Assembly: GCF_013131805.1 (NCBI RefSeq)
Contig: NZ_JABJRC010000006.1
Location: 248,001-312,000, forward strand
Source: Kribbella sandramycini
Lineage (GTDB): Bacteria > Actinomycetota > Actinomycetes > Propionibacteriales > Kribbellaceae
Reading direction: 5' to 3'
Length of the DNA stretch: 64,000 bases
Shown piece after piece: positions 16,817 to 25,204 of the stretch. The notes under the pieces were generated by a model. That model saw only the letters and a list, made by a program, of their open reading frames with translations, searched no databases and was not told the origin of the DNA. Both the position numbers and the translations under genes were made by a program. How positions within the stretch are numbered: the first letter of the stretch is position 1; every line of letters begins with the position of its first letter.

Positions 16817-16847
16817 GAAGGCCCGGACCATAACGGTCCGGGCCTTC
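16817..16847 (+). terminator. Hairpin terminator after tRNA-fMet
   Basis: A perfect 13-bp stem (GAAGGCCCGGACC / GGTCCGGGCCTTC) with loop ATAAC begins 5 nt after the tRNA. No T-tract follows. Confidence 0.8.
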
Positions 16848-16909
16848 GTCGTTGGCGGGGCGCGGTAAAGCGGTCGCGGTGGGTGGGTTTCGGGTGGTGG
16901 AGTGGTGCG

Positions 16910-17836
16910 GTGACCAGCCGTGCGGTGCGACCGCGGACACTGCAGTGGGTTCGGGAGTTCTTGAGCGACGGTGAGTGGGTCGCCGGCGTCGAGGTTCTGC
17001 ATGGTGGGCTGACCGCGGAGATGCGCCGGCTGGTCATCGGCTCGCCGGAGGGTGGTCGTTCGCTCGTACTGCGCACTGTGGTCGGCGTGGAGCACGCCGA
17101 GGAGTGGCTGACTGCTGAGGCCGGCACGATGCGGTTGCTGACGTCGACCGGCGTACCGGCGCCTGAGCTGGTCGCTTTCGATGCCACCGGCAAGTACTGC
17201 GAGTACCCGTCGCTGTTGATGACGCATCTGCCCGGTCGGACGGTTCTGGGCGATGAGGGGTTGGCTGAGCGGGTTCCGTTGCTGGCGCGCCAGTTGGTGG
17301 AGATCAACGCGCTGCGTCCCGCGGAGCCGATCCGGGACTTTGTGACGGAGTCGACTGCTGACAGTGCTGTGGTGCCGCCCGGCGCTGATCCTTCGGTTTG
17401 GGCTGCGGCGATCGAGGTCCTCCGCAAGCCGCCGGCGTACGAGGGCCGGTTCCTGCACCGGGACTTCCAGCCAGGCAACGTGCTGTTCGACGACGGTCGG
17501 TTGACCGGGGTGGTGGACTGGGCGGGTACTTGTTGGGGGCCGACGGACCTCGATGTTGCGCACTGCTCCACCAACCTCGCGCTACTACACGGCCCGGAGT
17601 GGGGGCTGCGGTTTGCTGACGCGTATCAGGAGGCGGGTGGCGTGCTGGCCGCCACCGCAGCAGAGCAGCTCTACTGGCGGCTGCGGGACGCCTGCGCGTT
17701 GTCGGAGGAGTTGGAGGCGATCCCGCAGCCGTGGCGCGAGGCAGGCCGGTCTGACCTGACGACGGCAGTAGTGCAGCGCCGGATGCACGCTTACGTCACT
17801 TTGCTACTGGAGACGTTCGGCGGAGGGCGAGCGTGA
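16910..17836 (+). CDS. APH/choline-kinase-fold phosphotransferase
   Basis: The ~308-residue protein of the aminoglycoside phosphotransferase superfamily has the catalytic loop HRDFQPGNVLFDDG (Asp about residue 185) and the metal-binding VDWAG. Most proteins of this fold in soil actinobacteria phosphorylate unknown small molecules, so antibiotic resistance should not be assumed. GTG 16910 was chosen with TGGAG at 7-nt spacing; GTG 16883 is possible. Its 3' end overlaps the convergent peptidase gene by 41 bp. Confidence 0.8.
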   Translation: MTSRAVRPRTLQWVREFLSDGEWVAGVEVLHGGLTAEMRRLVIGSPEGGRSLVLRTVVGVEHAEEWLTAEAGTMRLLTSTGVPAPELVAFDATGKYCEYPSLLMTHLPGRTVLGDEGLAERVPLLARQLVEINALRPAEPIRDFVTESTADSAVVPPGADPSVWAAAIEVLRKPPAYEGRFLHRDFQPGNVLFDDGRLTGVVDWAGTCWGPTDLDVAHCSTNLALLHGPEWGLRFADAYQEAGGVLAATAAEQLYWRLRDACALSEELEAIPQPWREAGRSDLTTAVVQRRMHAYVTLLLETFGGGRA

Positions 17837-19514
17837 ACGCGAGCCCGTTCGGAGTGCCGAGGCCGGTGCTGGTGTCGTAGCCCTTGGCGGTGCGTTGAGT
17901 GGTTTGGGTGGGGTCGTAGGAGTCGAAGACGTCGAAGCCTGCGGAGTAGGTGTCGTCGGGCGGAATGTAGGCGGCTCGGTTCTGCGGGGGAGTCGACGCC
18001 GGGAGCGGCAGTACGTCGTGGAACGCGCGGCTGCCGTGCAGTCGGTAGAGGATTGGGTTGATGAAGCCGTAGCTGGTTTGTTTGCCTTGCTGGGCGCCGG
18101 CGATGAGGCCTGCGACCAGTGGGGCCGAAAGGCTGGTCCCCGCGGTGGACTGCGTCCGGTACTGCAGTTTGCCGTTGTCGTCGGCTTCCAGGTGGCCTAC
18201 GAGCATTCCGGTGTCCGGGTCGCCGACCGCGGCGATGTCGGGGACTGCACGGTTGACGAGCGTTTTGTCGCCGACTCGGATGTGTGACATCGACGGCGGT
18301 ACGACGCCCTTCTGGTACGCCGGTTGGGCGTCGACCTCGCTGGTGCCGCCACCGCCGCTGCTGATACCTGTGTAGTTCCACTTGCCGTCTTCGAGTGATG
18401 CACTGGCGCTGGACCAGCCGGTCTCGAAGATGCGTTGGCCGCGTTTGCCGAGGCCCAGTGTCGTGCCGCCGACTGCCACCACGAAGGGGTCTTGCGCAGT
18501 CGCTGTGACACCAGGGGTGTCGCCGGACGAGAAGTACAGGCCAACGCCCTCTGCCGCAGCCCGGACGGTCAGTGCACGGATGATCTTCGGGGCGACGGTG
18601 CCGATCGGGATCTGCCAGGAGTTGGAGATGATCGAGGCGCTCGGCCGGTGGCCATCGCCGACCAGCACGGTGTGGACGGCGTTCAGCAGCGCCTGGTCCT
18701 CGTCACAGCCGGCGCCGACCACCATCAGCTGGTTCGCATGCGGAGCCATCGCGTAGACGGCCTCGGAGTCCATTTCCGCTTCGTCGTCGTACCGGCTCGC
18801 GCTGCGCAGGCTCGCTCGGGCGCAGGGCCGGCCGGCGGTGATCTCGCGGTACTGGCTCGGCTTCGGTGCGGGGAGCTGGTTCTGCTTGGCGTACTCGCGC
18901 AGCGCCTGGAACATGTTCGTCGGCGCGAGGGCCTCGGTCAGCGCAACGGTCTGGCCCTTGCCGGTGAATGCCCAGGATGCGCCGTACGCCGCGCGCAACT
19001 GCCGGGCGGAGTACCCGCAGATCGGTAGTGAGCCCTTGGTGAGCCCTCGGAACGCCGGCTTGATGGTCTGAACGTGTTCTGCCCAATGGTTGGAGCACGT
19101 CGGTCGTTTGGCTGTTTCGACCGCTGCTGATCCAGAGCTCCCCAGCCCGGTCACGCCGAGGATGTCATCGCGACTGCGCAGCGACCGCACTGTCGACTCC
19201 GGGCCGGTGGCGGCGATGTAGTCGCGGCCCTTGCCGATCTGGACGTCGGACAGCCCACGTCCGGTCAGCCACTTGGACACCGCCGCGGCTTGGGCAGCTG
19301 TCGGACCGAAGCGAGCTGTGTAGGCATCTGGGCTCAGGTAGCGGTGGAACTGCGGATTGCCCGGTGTGGCGACCGCAGTCGCGTACGCCGCCGCCCCGGC
19401 CAGGTCCGGCGTCAGCCAGACCTGGACCGACACCTCCTCCACCGCCTCGCTCGGTGTCGCACCGGCGACCATCAGGAACGCACAGCTCGACAGTGCGACC
19501 GCAGTCCTGAACAC
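17796..19514 (-). CDS. Secreted S53 family serine-carboxyl peptidase (sedolisin/kumamolisin type)
   Basis: The protein of ~572 residues carries a signal peptide (FRTAVALSSCAFLMVAGA), a pro-kumamolisin prodomain (~35-130) and an S53 catalytic domain. Catalytic Glu and Asp lie in DDEAEMDSE (~245-249) and the nucleophile in GTSLSAP (~461). The C-terminal calcium-site motif GYDTSTGLGTPNG is present. These enzymes are acid-active endopeptidases secreted as zymogens. GTG 19514 was chosen because GGAGGG precedes it and it gives a clean signal peptide; TTG 19541 is an alternative. It lies downstream of the EEP gene in the same direction. Confidence 0.85.
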   Translation of the reverse strand: MFRTAVALSSCAFLMVAGATPSEAVEEVSVQVWLTPDLAGAAAYATAVATPGNPQFHRYLSPDAYTARFGPTAAQAAAVSKWLTGRGLSDVQIGKGRDYIAATGPESTVRSLRSRDDILGVTGLGSSGSAAVETAKRPTCSNHWAEHVQTIKPAFRGLTKGSLPICGYSARQLRAAYGASWAFTGKGQTVALTEALAPTNMFQALREYAKQNQLPAPKPSQYREITAGRPCARASLRSASRYDDEAEMDSEAVYAMAPHANQLMVVGAGCDEDQALLNAVHTVLVGDGHRPSASIISNSWQIPIGTVAPKIIRALTVRAAAEGVGLYFSSGDTPGVTATAQDPFVVAVGGTTLGLGKRGQRIFETGWSSASASLEDGKWNYTGISSGGGGTSEVDAQPAYQKGVVPPSMSHIRVGDKTLVNRAVPDIAAVGDPDTGMLVGHLEADDNGKLQYRTQSTAGTSLSAPLVAGLIAGAQQGKQTSYGFINPILYRLHGSRAFHDVLPLPASTPPQNRAAYIPPDDTYSAGFDVFDSYDPTQTTQRTAKGYDTSTGLGTPNGLAFTLALRRTSPVAK

Positions 19515-19556
19515 AAGCCCTCCACGCACACTCGGTGACAAAAGGTGGCGGTTCGC

Positions 19557-20267
19557 TCACCCTACGCTGTCAACGTGGATGCGAACCTCTAACCCGAGAT
19601 GGTCCGACGGAAGGCTTTGGTTGAGTCGCGCGACGTCCACGGTCATTGAGCTCGTCACGAATGCGTAGTCGATGCAGTGCGGCGTCCGGCCCGGTGGGAG
19701 GTACGCCGCATGGAACGTCGGCGGACAGTCGGCTCCGAAGGCGTCGACGAGCCCGACTGCGCGTACTAGCTGGCCGTACAGCGAGCTGTCTCGGGCGAGG
19801 TTGAAATCACCGGACAGGACCAGGGGTGGCTCGAGAGCCGGCAGTACTCGACTGAGCGCGGCCAGCTGTGCCTGGTGCTTGGAGTAGTAGCGGTTGCTCT
19901 CGGACCAGTCGCCGTCCCGGTTCGCGAGCAGGTGCGTGTTGGCCACCGTGACTCCGGGCAGAGCGGTCGCCAGCACGCCCTTCAGAGCTGACAGGCGGTG
20001 GTAGCGAGTCCGGACGACCGGCAGCCGGGACAGCGTGAGGAGGCCGCCGGCCGGCCCGGCCAGCGACCGGCGGAAGCTGGTGAAGCGGTACGACGGCATC
20101 GCCCGGATCAGCTGCCAGAGGTGGTAGTGGGTCCACACCTCTTGGAGATTGACGACGTCGACCTCAGCGGCCTCGAAGGCCGCGCCGAGAGCGGCGTACC
20201 GGCTGCTCAGCTGTGAGCTGAGCAGCGGCGTCCCGCGAGTGTTGAGCGATGCGACGGTCAGCCGCAC
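19557..20267 (-). CDS. Endonuclease/exonuclease/phosphatase (EEP) family hydrolase
   Basis: The 236-residue EEP-fold protein has the metal and catalytic motifs NLQE (~41-44), NTHLL, SGDFNLARD, IDYAF and SDHLGLEV in the right order. The family includes sphingomyelinases, phosphoinositide phosphatases and nucleases. No signal peptide is seen, so it may act in the cytoplasm. Start GTG 20267 lies 6 nt after the stop of the ABM gene, suggesting an operon with it and perhaps with the downstream S53 peptidase. Confidence 0.85.
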   Translation of the reverse strand: MRLTVASLNTRGTPLLSSQLSSRYAALGAAFEAAEVDVVNLQEVWTHYHLWQLIRAMPSYRFTSFRRSLAGPAGGLLTLSRLPVVRTRYHRLSALKGVLATALPGVTVANTHLLANRDGDWSESNRYYSKHQAQLAALSRVLPALEPPLVLSGDFNLARDSSLYGQLVRAVGLVDAFGADCPPTFHAAYLPPGRTPHCIDYAFVTSSMTVDVARLNQSLPSDHLGLEVRIHVDSVG

Positions 20268-20273
20268 GGGCGA

Positions 20274-20597
20274 CTACTTGACCGCGAGCTCGCCGAGTTC
20301 GGACCAGTCGTCCTGCGGGACCTTGAAGTTGACGATGCGGGGTGTCTCGGCCAGGTGCGGCGGGAGATGCGACTGGGCGGTCTTGAAGTGCTCGGAGGTG
20401 ACATGGGCGACGGCGGCGTCGTCGTCGGCGAAGGCCTCGACGAGGACGTACTCGTTCGGGTCTTCGAGGGAGCGGGACCAGTCGTACCAGAGGCAGCCGG
20501 GCTCGGCGCGGGTCGCCGCGGTGAAGTCGGCGGTGATGGCGGGCCAGGTCTCGGCGTACTCGGGCTTCACGCGGAACTTCGCGGTGATGAAGATCAT
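20274..20597 (-). CDS. Antibiotic biosynthesis monooxygenase (ABM/YgiN-like) domain protein
   Basis: This is a single-domain dimeric alpha/beta-barrel protein of 107 residues, beginning MIFITAKFRVKPEYAETW and carrying the family pattern EPGCLWYDWSRSLEDPNEYVLVEAFADDDA. Relatives are quinol monooxygenases or have no known activity. It is followed within 10 nt by the EEP gene and preceded by the proline-racemase family gene, so the three may be co-transcribed. Confidence 0.85.
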   Translation of the reverse strand: MIFITAKFRVKPEYAETWPAITADFTAATRAEPGCLWYDWSRSLEDPNEYVLVEAFADDDAAVAHVTSEHFKTAQSHLPPHLAETPRIVNFKVPQDDWSELGELAVK

Positions 20598-20606
20598 GAG
20601 CCGACG

Positions 20607-21587
20607 TTAGCGCAGGGTGAAGCCGGTGCCGAGGGGGTCGCGGGGGTCGAGGGAGAACGTAGCGGCGCCGGTGCGGTAGGCCATCGCGGAGATCTCGGTG
20701 ACGACCCCTTCCGGCGTTTCCAGCACGACTCGACCGCCGAAGGTGCTGCCGACGATGGAGTCGTGGCGCAGGGTCTGGTCAGCGGCCAGCAGGCCGTCTG
20801 CATGGAGCAATGCGAGCCGCGCGGAGGTGCCGGAGCCGCAGGGGGAGCGGTCCGCCTGACCGTCGGCGAAGATCGCGATGTTGCGCTGGTGCGGCCCGTC
20901 GGCGGCCGAACCGAGATCGTCGTACAGGATGGTGCCGTAGAGGCCGTTCAGGCGCGGATCGGTCGGGTGGACGGCGACGTCGTTCAGCGCCCACTTGATC
21001 TCGCGGCCGATGGCAACCAAGGCCGAGTAGTGCTCCGGAGTGACGGACAGGCCGACCGAGGCAGCCGGGAGCGATGCGTAGAAGGCGCCGCCGTAACTGA
21101 TGTCTGCGACCGCACCGGCCACTGGTAGCGAGCGCGCCAGCACGTACGACGGAACGTTCCGGAAGGCGACGTCGGACACGCTGCCGCCGGAGCATCTCAC
21201 CAGGGCACTCACTCGCCCGGACGGTACGTCGACGACTACCTCTGTCACGCCGTCCGGCGCAGCGGGCACCAGCCCGCTTTCCACGGCCCACACGCCCAGT
21301 GCGATTGTTCCGTGCCCGCATGCGGTCGAGTACCCGTCCTTGTGCCAGAACAGCGCACCGAAGTGCGCACCGGCATCGTCCGGCGGTACGACGAAGCACC
21401 CGTACATGTCCGCATGTCCGCGCGGCTCGTTCACGAGCAACCGGCGTACGGCGTCGATCGCTGCGCTGGACTGCGCGGCGACCCGTCGGGCGGCCACTGT
21501 GGCGCCCGGAATCTCCGGACCGCCCTCGGTGACGATCCGAAACGGCTCACCGGCGGTGTGGTAGTCGACAACACTGACTGGCTGCAC
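20607..21587 (-). CDS. Proline racemase family enzyme (4-hydroxyproline 2-epimerase type)
   Basis: The 326-residue member of the proline racemase family keeps both catalytic cysteines: Cys90 in STACGHGT and Cys250 in RSPCGSGTSA. The pair indicates a racemase or epimerase, because the dehydratase subgroup has Thr in place of one Cys. 4-hydroxyproline 2-epimerase is the likeliest activity, but no hydroxyproline catabolic genes are adjacent. Start is GTG 21587. It lies 9 nt upstream of the ABM gene and just after the 58-aa protein gene, all on the minus strand. Confidence 0.85.
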   Translation of the reverse strand: MQPVSVVDYHTAGEPFRIVTEGGPEIPGATVAARRVAAQSSAAIDAVRRLLVNEPRGHADMYGCFVVPPDDAGAHFGALFWHKDGYSTACGHGTIALGVWAVESGLVPAAPDGVTEVVVDVPSGRVSALVRCSGGSVSDVAFRNVPSYVLARSLPVAGAVADISYGGAFYASLPAASVGLSVTPEHYSALVAIGREIKWALNDVAVHPTDPRLNGLYGTILYDDLGSAADGPHQRNIAIFADGQADRSPCGSGTSARLALLHADGLLAADQTLRHDSIVGSTFGGRVVLETPEGVVTEISAMAYRTGAATFSLDPRDPLGTGFTLR

Positions 21588-21596
21588 GCTCCGACC

Positions 21597-21773
21597 CTAT
21601 GCGGCCTGACGAGCCGCCAGCAGCGCACAGCGAAGCTTCGCCTTGTCCGGATAGCCGGCGGCCAGCCCGATCACGTAGACATCGTGACTGCGCATGTTGA
21701 CCATCGCCGCCACGTACCAGACCGGGTTTCCCTCGGCGAGCATCGTGACGATCATCGTGGTGGTGGCGTTCAT
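21597..21773 (-). CDS. Small conserved-looking protein of 58 residues, function unknown
   Basis: A 58-codon frame runs from ATG 21773 to TAG 21597. It has an excellent Shine-Dalgarno (GAAGGAGAGG) about 6 nt upstream and high-GC third positions typical of real genes. The product starts MNATTTMIVTML and has a central hydrophobic part (VWYVAAMVNM...VYVIGLAAGY) and a basic C-terminus. It starts 97 nt downstream of the 6C RNA terminator and ends 10 nt before the racemase start, so it may lead that operon. I do not recognise the family. Confidence 0.65.
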   Translation of the reverse strand: MNATTTMIVTMLAEGNPVWYVAAMVNMRSHDVYVIGLAAGYPDKAKLRCALLAARQAA

Positions 21774-21869
21774 CCTGACCCTCTCCTTCGGTCGCTCTTA
21801 CCCCTACGTCGGATCAGAACCGCCAAAATCGACATTGCGTCAGGACATCAGTGGAGGTTGGGTAAAACG

Positions 21870-21898
21870 AAGCGCCCCGGTCGATGACCGGGGCGCTT
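21870..21898 (-). terminator. Terminator of the 6C RNA
   Basis: A perfect 13-bp stem (AAGCGCCCCGGTC / GACCGGGGCGCTT) with a 3-nt loop is followed, on the minus strand, by CGTTTTAC. Confidence 0.8.
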
Positions 21899-21955
21899 GT
21901 CCGTGTGAGTCCCGGGGGGAGTGGGACCTCCACACGTTGGGGGGGACTTAGACAG
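21870..21955 (-). ncRNA. 6C-type small RNA
   Basis: Read on the minus strand, this stretch has a run of seven C (21939-21945), then CGTGTGGAG, a GTCCC-ACTCCCCCC-GGGAC hairpin whose loop holds six C (21914-21919), CTCACACG closing an outer stem, and a strong terminator. Two C-rich (at least 6 C) loops followed by a terminator is the definition of the actinobacterial 6C RNA (Rfam 6C; B11 in mycobacteria). A -10-like TACTGT lies just upstream at about 21952-21957. No protein frame explains the region. Confidence 0.75.
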
Positions 21956-22034
21956 TAGCGCGCGCAGGGGGTCATGTCCGAACCAGACGGCGCTCAGACC
22001 GCAATCTGTCCGCTGAGCGGTGCGTTTCGTGCGA

Positions 22035-22808
22035 TCAACGGCGAGTCCGCTGCCGATACAGCGAACTCGCCAATGCCACCGAGAACACCAGCAGACCGAC
22101 GCACCAGGCAAGGGCAAAGGTTGCGCTGTTTCCAACCGGCACACCGGTCAGAAACCCGCGCACTGCTTCTACAACGTAAGTGATCGGTTGGTGCGCACTT
22201 ATCGGTTGTAGCCACGACGGCATCGTGCCGGGCTGGACGAACGCACTGCTCAGATACGGCAGGAACAACATGAAGAAGCTGAGCGTGCTGGCCGATTCGA
22301 CCGACCGCGCGACGACTCCGAGTCCGGCGGCGAGCCACGACAGCGCAACGACGTACAGCAGCAGGAGACCGATGGCGGCCAGCCAGTCGCCGGCAGTGGC
22401 GTTCGGGCGGAAGCCCATCGCGAACGAAGCCAGAATGACCAGCGTCGTCGACAGTGCGTTCCGCGCGACACTGGCCGCGACGTGGCCGGTCAGGACAGCG
22501 AAGCTGCGAATCGGCAGCGACCTGAGTCGGTCGATCATTCCGCTGTTCATGTCGTCGGCCACCGCCATCGCGGTCGTTGCAGCGCCGTACCCGGTAGTGA
22601 GCAGCAAGATGCCCGGTACGACGTAGTTGATGTACGCCGTGCCGGTGTTGATCGCACCGCCGAAGACGTACACGAACAGTGCCATCATCAGCACCGGGAG
22701 CAGAATCGAGACGAACACCGTGTCCACGTTCCGCCGGGCCAGGCGGACGCTGCGGTCGATCATCGTCGCTGTGTCCGACAGCGCGGCGGCAACACTGTGG
22801 TGTGACAT
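22035..22808 (-). CDS. ABC-2 type export permease (DrrB-like)
   Basis: The 257-residue permease has about six hydrophobic segments and the ABC-2 signature region SGMIDRLRSLPIRSFAVLTGHVAA, followed by ...MPSWLQPISAHQPITYVVEAVRGFL, which is typical of DrrB daunorubicin-resistance permeases. It is encoded 10 nt after its ATPase. Together they should export a drug or a metabolite. Expression is likely controlled by the divergent TetR regulator (23807-24550). Confidence 0.9.
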   Translation of the reverse strand: MSHHSVAAALSDTATMIDRSVRLARRNVDTVFVSILLPVLMMALFVYVFGGAINTGTAYINYVVPGILLLTTGYGAATTAMAVADDMNSGMIDRLRSLPIRSFAVLTGHVAASVARNALSTTLVILASFAMGFRPNATAGDWLAAIGLLLLYVVALSWLAAGLGVVARSVESASTLSFFMLFLPYLSSAFVQPGTMPSWLQPISAHQPITYVVEAVRGFLTGVPVGNSATFALAWCVGLLVFSVALASSLYRQRTRR

Positions 22809-22818
22809 GAGCAGCCTC

Positions 22819-23724
22819 CTAAGCCGTCAGTGCGAGGAAGACGTCGTCCAGAGTCGGACGGTGTGCGGATACCCGCTCGGGAACGGTGCCGTTGTCGCGC
22901 AGTAGGTCCAACAGGTGATGCAGGTGCACCGCCGTACCGTCTGATGGCACGCTGAGCCGCAGTGGGCCGACGACCGCGACGGCGCCCAGTACGTCGGTCG
23001 CTTTGCGCACCTCCGGCTCAGAGGCGAACTGCAGCTCGACGCGCTCGCCACCGACCTGCGCCTTCAGTGCGTCGGCAGTTCCGTCGGCGACGATGCGACC
23101 GTGGTCGAGCAGCACGATCCGGTCGGCCAGTCGATCCGCCTCTTCCAGGTACTGCGTGGTGAGCAGAATCGTCGTACCGTCCCGGACCAGCTCCCCGATG
23201 GCCTCCCACATCGTCGATCGGCTTGCCGGGTCCAGACCGGTGGTCGGCTCGTCCAGAAAGATCACCTGCGGTCGTGCGACCAGGCTCATCGCCAGATCGA
23301 GCCGTCGGCGCATTCCGCCGGAGTACGTCTTCACCCGACGGTGCATCGCATCCGTCAGCCCGAACTGCTCCAGCAGCTCCCCGGTACGCCGATCCGCGCC
23401 CCGCCGTCCCAGATGCATCAGCCGGCCGACCATGGCCAGGTTCTCCCGGCCGGTCTGGTTCTCGTCGACCGCGGCGTACTGCCCGGTCAGGCTGATCACC
23501 CCGCGCACCTGGGCCGCTTGCCGGACGACGTCATACCCGGCGATGGTCGCCGACCCGGCGTTGGGCCGGATCAGTGTGCTCAGGATGCGCACGGTCGTGG
23601 TCTTGCCGGCTCCGTTGGGACCGAGCAGCGCCAGCACCGAGCCCTCCGGCAGAGCCAGGTCGATCCCGCTCAGCACCTCGGTCGCGCCGTACGACTTCCG
23701 GAGCGCGGTCGCCTCGACGATCAT
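22819..23724 (-). CDS. ABC exporter ATPase (DrrA-like)
   Basis: The 301-residue ATPase has Walker A GPNGAGKTT, signature YSGGMRRRLD, Walker B VIFLDEPTTGLD, switch His in LLTTQYLEEAD (Gln-Tyr variant common in this family) and the C-terminal DrrA extension ending RPTLDDVFLALTA. Start ATG 23724 has GGAGAGG upstream. It energises the DrrB-like permease encoded next. Confidence 0.92.
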   Translation of the reverse strand: MIVEATALRKSYGATEVLSGIDLALPEGSVLALLGPNGAGKTTTVRILSTLIRPNAGSATIAGYDVVRQAAQVRGVISLTGQYAAVDENQTGRENLAMVGRLMHLGRRGADRRTGELLEQFGLTDAMHRRVKTYSGGMRRRLDLAMSLVARPQVIFLDEPTTGLDPASRSTMWEAIGELVRDGTTILLTTQYLEEADRLADRIVLLDHGRIVADGTADALKAQVGGERVELQFASEPEVRKATDVLGAVAVVGPLRLSVPSDGTAVHLHHLLDLLRDNGTVPERVSAHRPTLDDVFLALTA

Positions 23725-23735
23725 GATCCTCTCCT

Positions 23736-23779
23736 TACTGCGTATTGAATACGCTAATTAGCGTAGCAGGTACGCAGTA
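23736..23779. promoter_or_regulatory. Nested palindromic operator between drrAB-like genes and tetR
   Basis: Three overlapping symmetric elements are seen: TACTGCGTA / TACGCAGTA arms at 23736-23744 and 23771-23779, GCGTATTGAATACGC at 23740-23754, and the perfect TACGCTAATTAGCGTA at 23750-23765. The site lies between divergent genes and is the natural target of the adjacent TetR protein. Confidence 0.75.
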
Positions 23780-23806
23780 TGGCTGCGCAAGCTCTAAACT
23801 GAGGCG

Positions 23807-24550
23807 ATGGACGAGCTGCCGGCCGAAGTGGCCCTGATGTGGCGCCTGCGGGACACTCCGCGGCGTGGGCCGAAGCCGACCCTGACGCTGGACGAGATCG
23901 TCCGGGCGGCGATCGAGCTCGCCGATGAGGAGAACGACCTCGCCGCGGTGTCGATGGCCCGGGTCGCCGAGCGGCTCGGCAACTCGACGATGGCGCTCTA
24001 CCGGCACGTGAAGAGCAAGGACGAGCTGCTCGTGCTGATGTCGGATGCCGCGCTGGAGCAGCCGGAGCCGCTCCCCGCCGACGTCGACTGGCGGACCGGT
24101 CTGACGTTCTGGGCCGACGGCGTGCTGGCCGCGATCCGCAAACACCGCTGGTACGCGAAGCTGCCGATCTCCGGCCCGCCGGCCGGGCCGAACAACCTCG
24201 CCTGGTTCGACTCCGCCCTCGGCGCGCTGGCCGGCACCGGTCTCCCGGAGGAGGCCAAGGTCGGCATCGTGATGGGCCTGATCACCTACGTCCAGGGCGA
24301 GATCCGGATGGCGCTCGACCTGTCGGCCGGCTTCGCCGACAACCCGGATGCCTTCCGGTTGTACGGCGCGACGCTGACGCGCGTCGTCGACCCGCGGCAG
24401 CTACCCGCGCTCGCCAAGGTGCTGGACGCCGGCGTCTTCGACGAGGTGAACAATTTCGAGGACGACGCCGAGCAGGACTTCGACTTCGGATTGCAGCTCT
24501 ACCTGGACGGCGTCGCCGCCTTCATCGAACGGCTCGCTCAGGCCAAATGA
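23807..24550 (+). CDS. TetR family regulator (TetR_C-type ligand domain)
   Basis: The 247-residue regulator has an N-terminal HTH (DEIVRAAIELADEE...SMARVAERLGNSTMALYRHVKSKDEL, ~24-75) preceded by a basic RRGPKP stretch, and a long C-terminal domain of the TetR_C class that binds drugs or metabolites. It is divergent from the DrrAB-like exporter and most likely represses it through the palindromes at 23736-23779. Its 3' end overlaps the convergent kinase gene by 13 bp. Confidence 0.88.
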   Translation: MDELPAEVALMWRLRDTPRRGPKPTLTLDEIVRAAIELADEENDLAAVSMARVAERLGNSTMALYRHVKSKDELLVLMSDAALEQPEPLPADVDWRTGLTFWADGVLAAIRKHRWYAKLPISGPPAGPNNLAWFDSALGALAGTGLPEEAKVGIVMGLITYVQGEIRMALDLSAGFADNPDAFRLYGATLTRVVDPRQLPALAKVLDAGVFDEVNNFEDDAEQDFDFGLQLYLDGVAAFIERLAQAK

Positions 24551-25170
24551 ACGATCGCGTCGGCCGCCGGCGCGGTCGCGGCGATCAGCCGGGCGTTGCG
24601 CTCGTCACTCCCGAACGTCCGCTCGTGCGCCTCTTCGGCCGACCGCCCGAACTGCCGGTGCCGAGCCTCGAGTCGCGTGTGCCGCAGCTCCTCGGGGACG
24701 TCGACGTACCAGCACTGGTCGAGTAGCGTCCGGACCGTTGCCCACGGCATCTCGTCGAACAGCAGGTAGTTGCCCTCGGTCACGACCAGGCCGACCTCCG
24801 GCGCGACGCCGATACTGGCGGCGATCGAATCTTCGATACCGCGGTCGAAACGCGGCGCCCAGATCGGCTCGCCCGGCGCCTCCTTCAGCCTTCTGAGCAA
24901 GGCAACGAACCCGTAGCCGTCAAAGGTGTGCGGGGCGCCTTTCACATCGGCGAGGCCGAGCTCGTCGAGCACCGACTGCGCCAGGTGATATCCGTCCATC
25001 GGTACCAGCGCCACCTGGTGCCCGGCCGCGGTCAGCTGAGCGACGAGCTGCTCCGCGAATGTCGACTTCCCGGCCGCCGGCGCGCCGGTGATGCCGAGCA
25101 TCCGGCGGGCCGGATCGGTCGCGAGGCCGACGGCAACCTCGAAAGCCGCTGCTGAGTCGAGAGTGCGCAC
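24538..25170 (-). CDS. P-loop nucleoside/nucleotide kinase family protein (uridine kinase-like)
   Basis: The 210-residue protein has Walker A GAPAAGKST (~30-38), the substrate-site PMDGYHL and GAPHTFDGYGF, and VVTEGNYLL, the pattern of uridine/pantothenate kinase-like proteins of the YggC type. Members phosphorylate small molecules such as nucleosides or sugars; the substrate here is unknown. Start is GTG 25170. Confidence 0.82.
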   Translation of the reverse strand: MRTLDSAAAFEVAVGLATDPARRMLGITGAPAAGKSTFAEQLVAQLTAAGHQVALVPMDGYHLAQSVLDELGLADVKGAPHTFDGYGFVALLRRLKEAPGEPIWAPRFDRGIEDSIAASIGVAPEVGLVVTEGNYLLFDEMPWATVRTLLDQCWYVDVPEELRHTRLEARHRQFGRSAEEAHERTFGSDERNARLIAATAPAADAIVHLA

Positions 25171-25204
25171 CCGGCGATCCTATGCCGCTGGCCTACCAGG
25201 CGGC

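Noticed and set aside
16910..17836. Aminoglycoside resistance gene
   Set aside because: The fold motif is present, but it is shared by many unrelated kinases, and nothing else ties it to resistance.
21694..21951. 85-codon + strand frame in the 6C RNA region
   Set aside because: No ribosome site, runs through the terminator hairpin, and is opposite both the small minus-strand gene and the 6C RNA.
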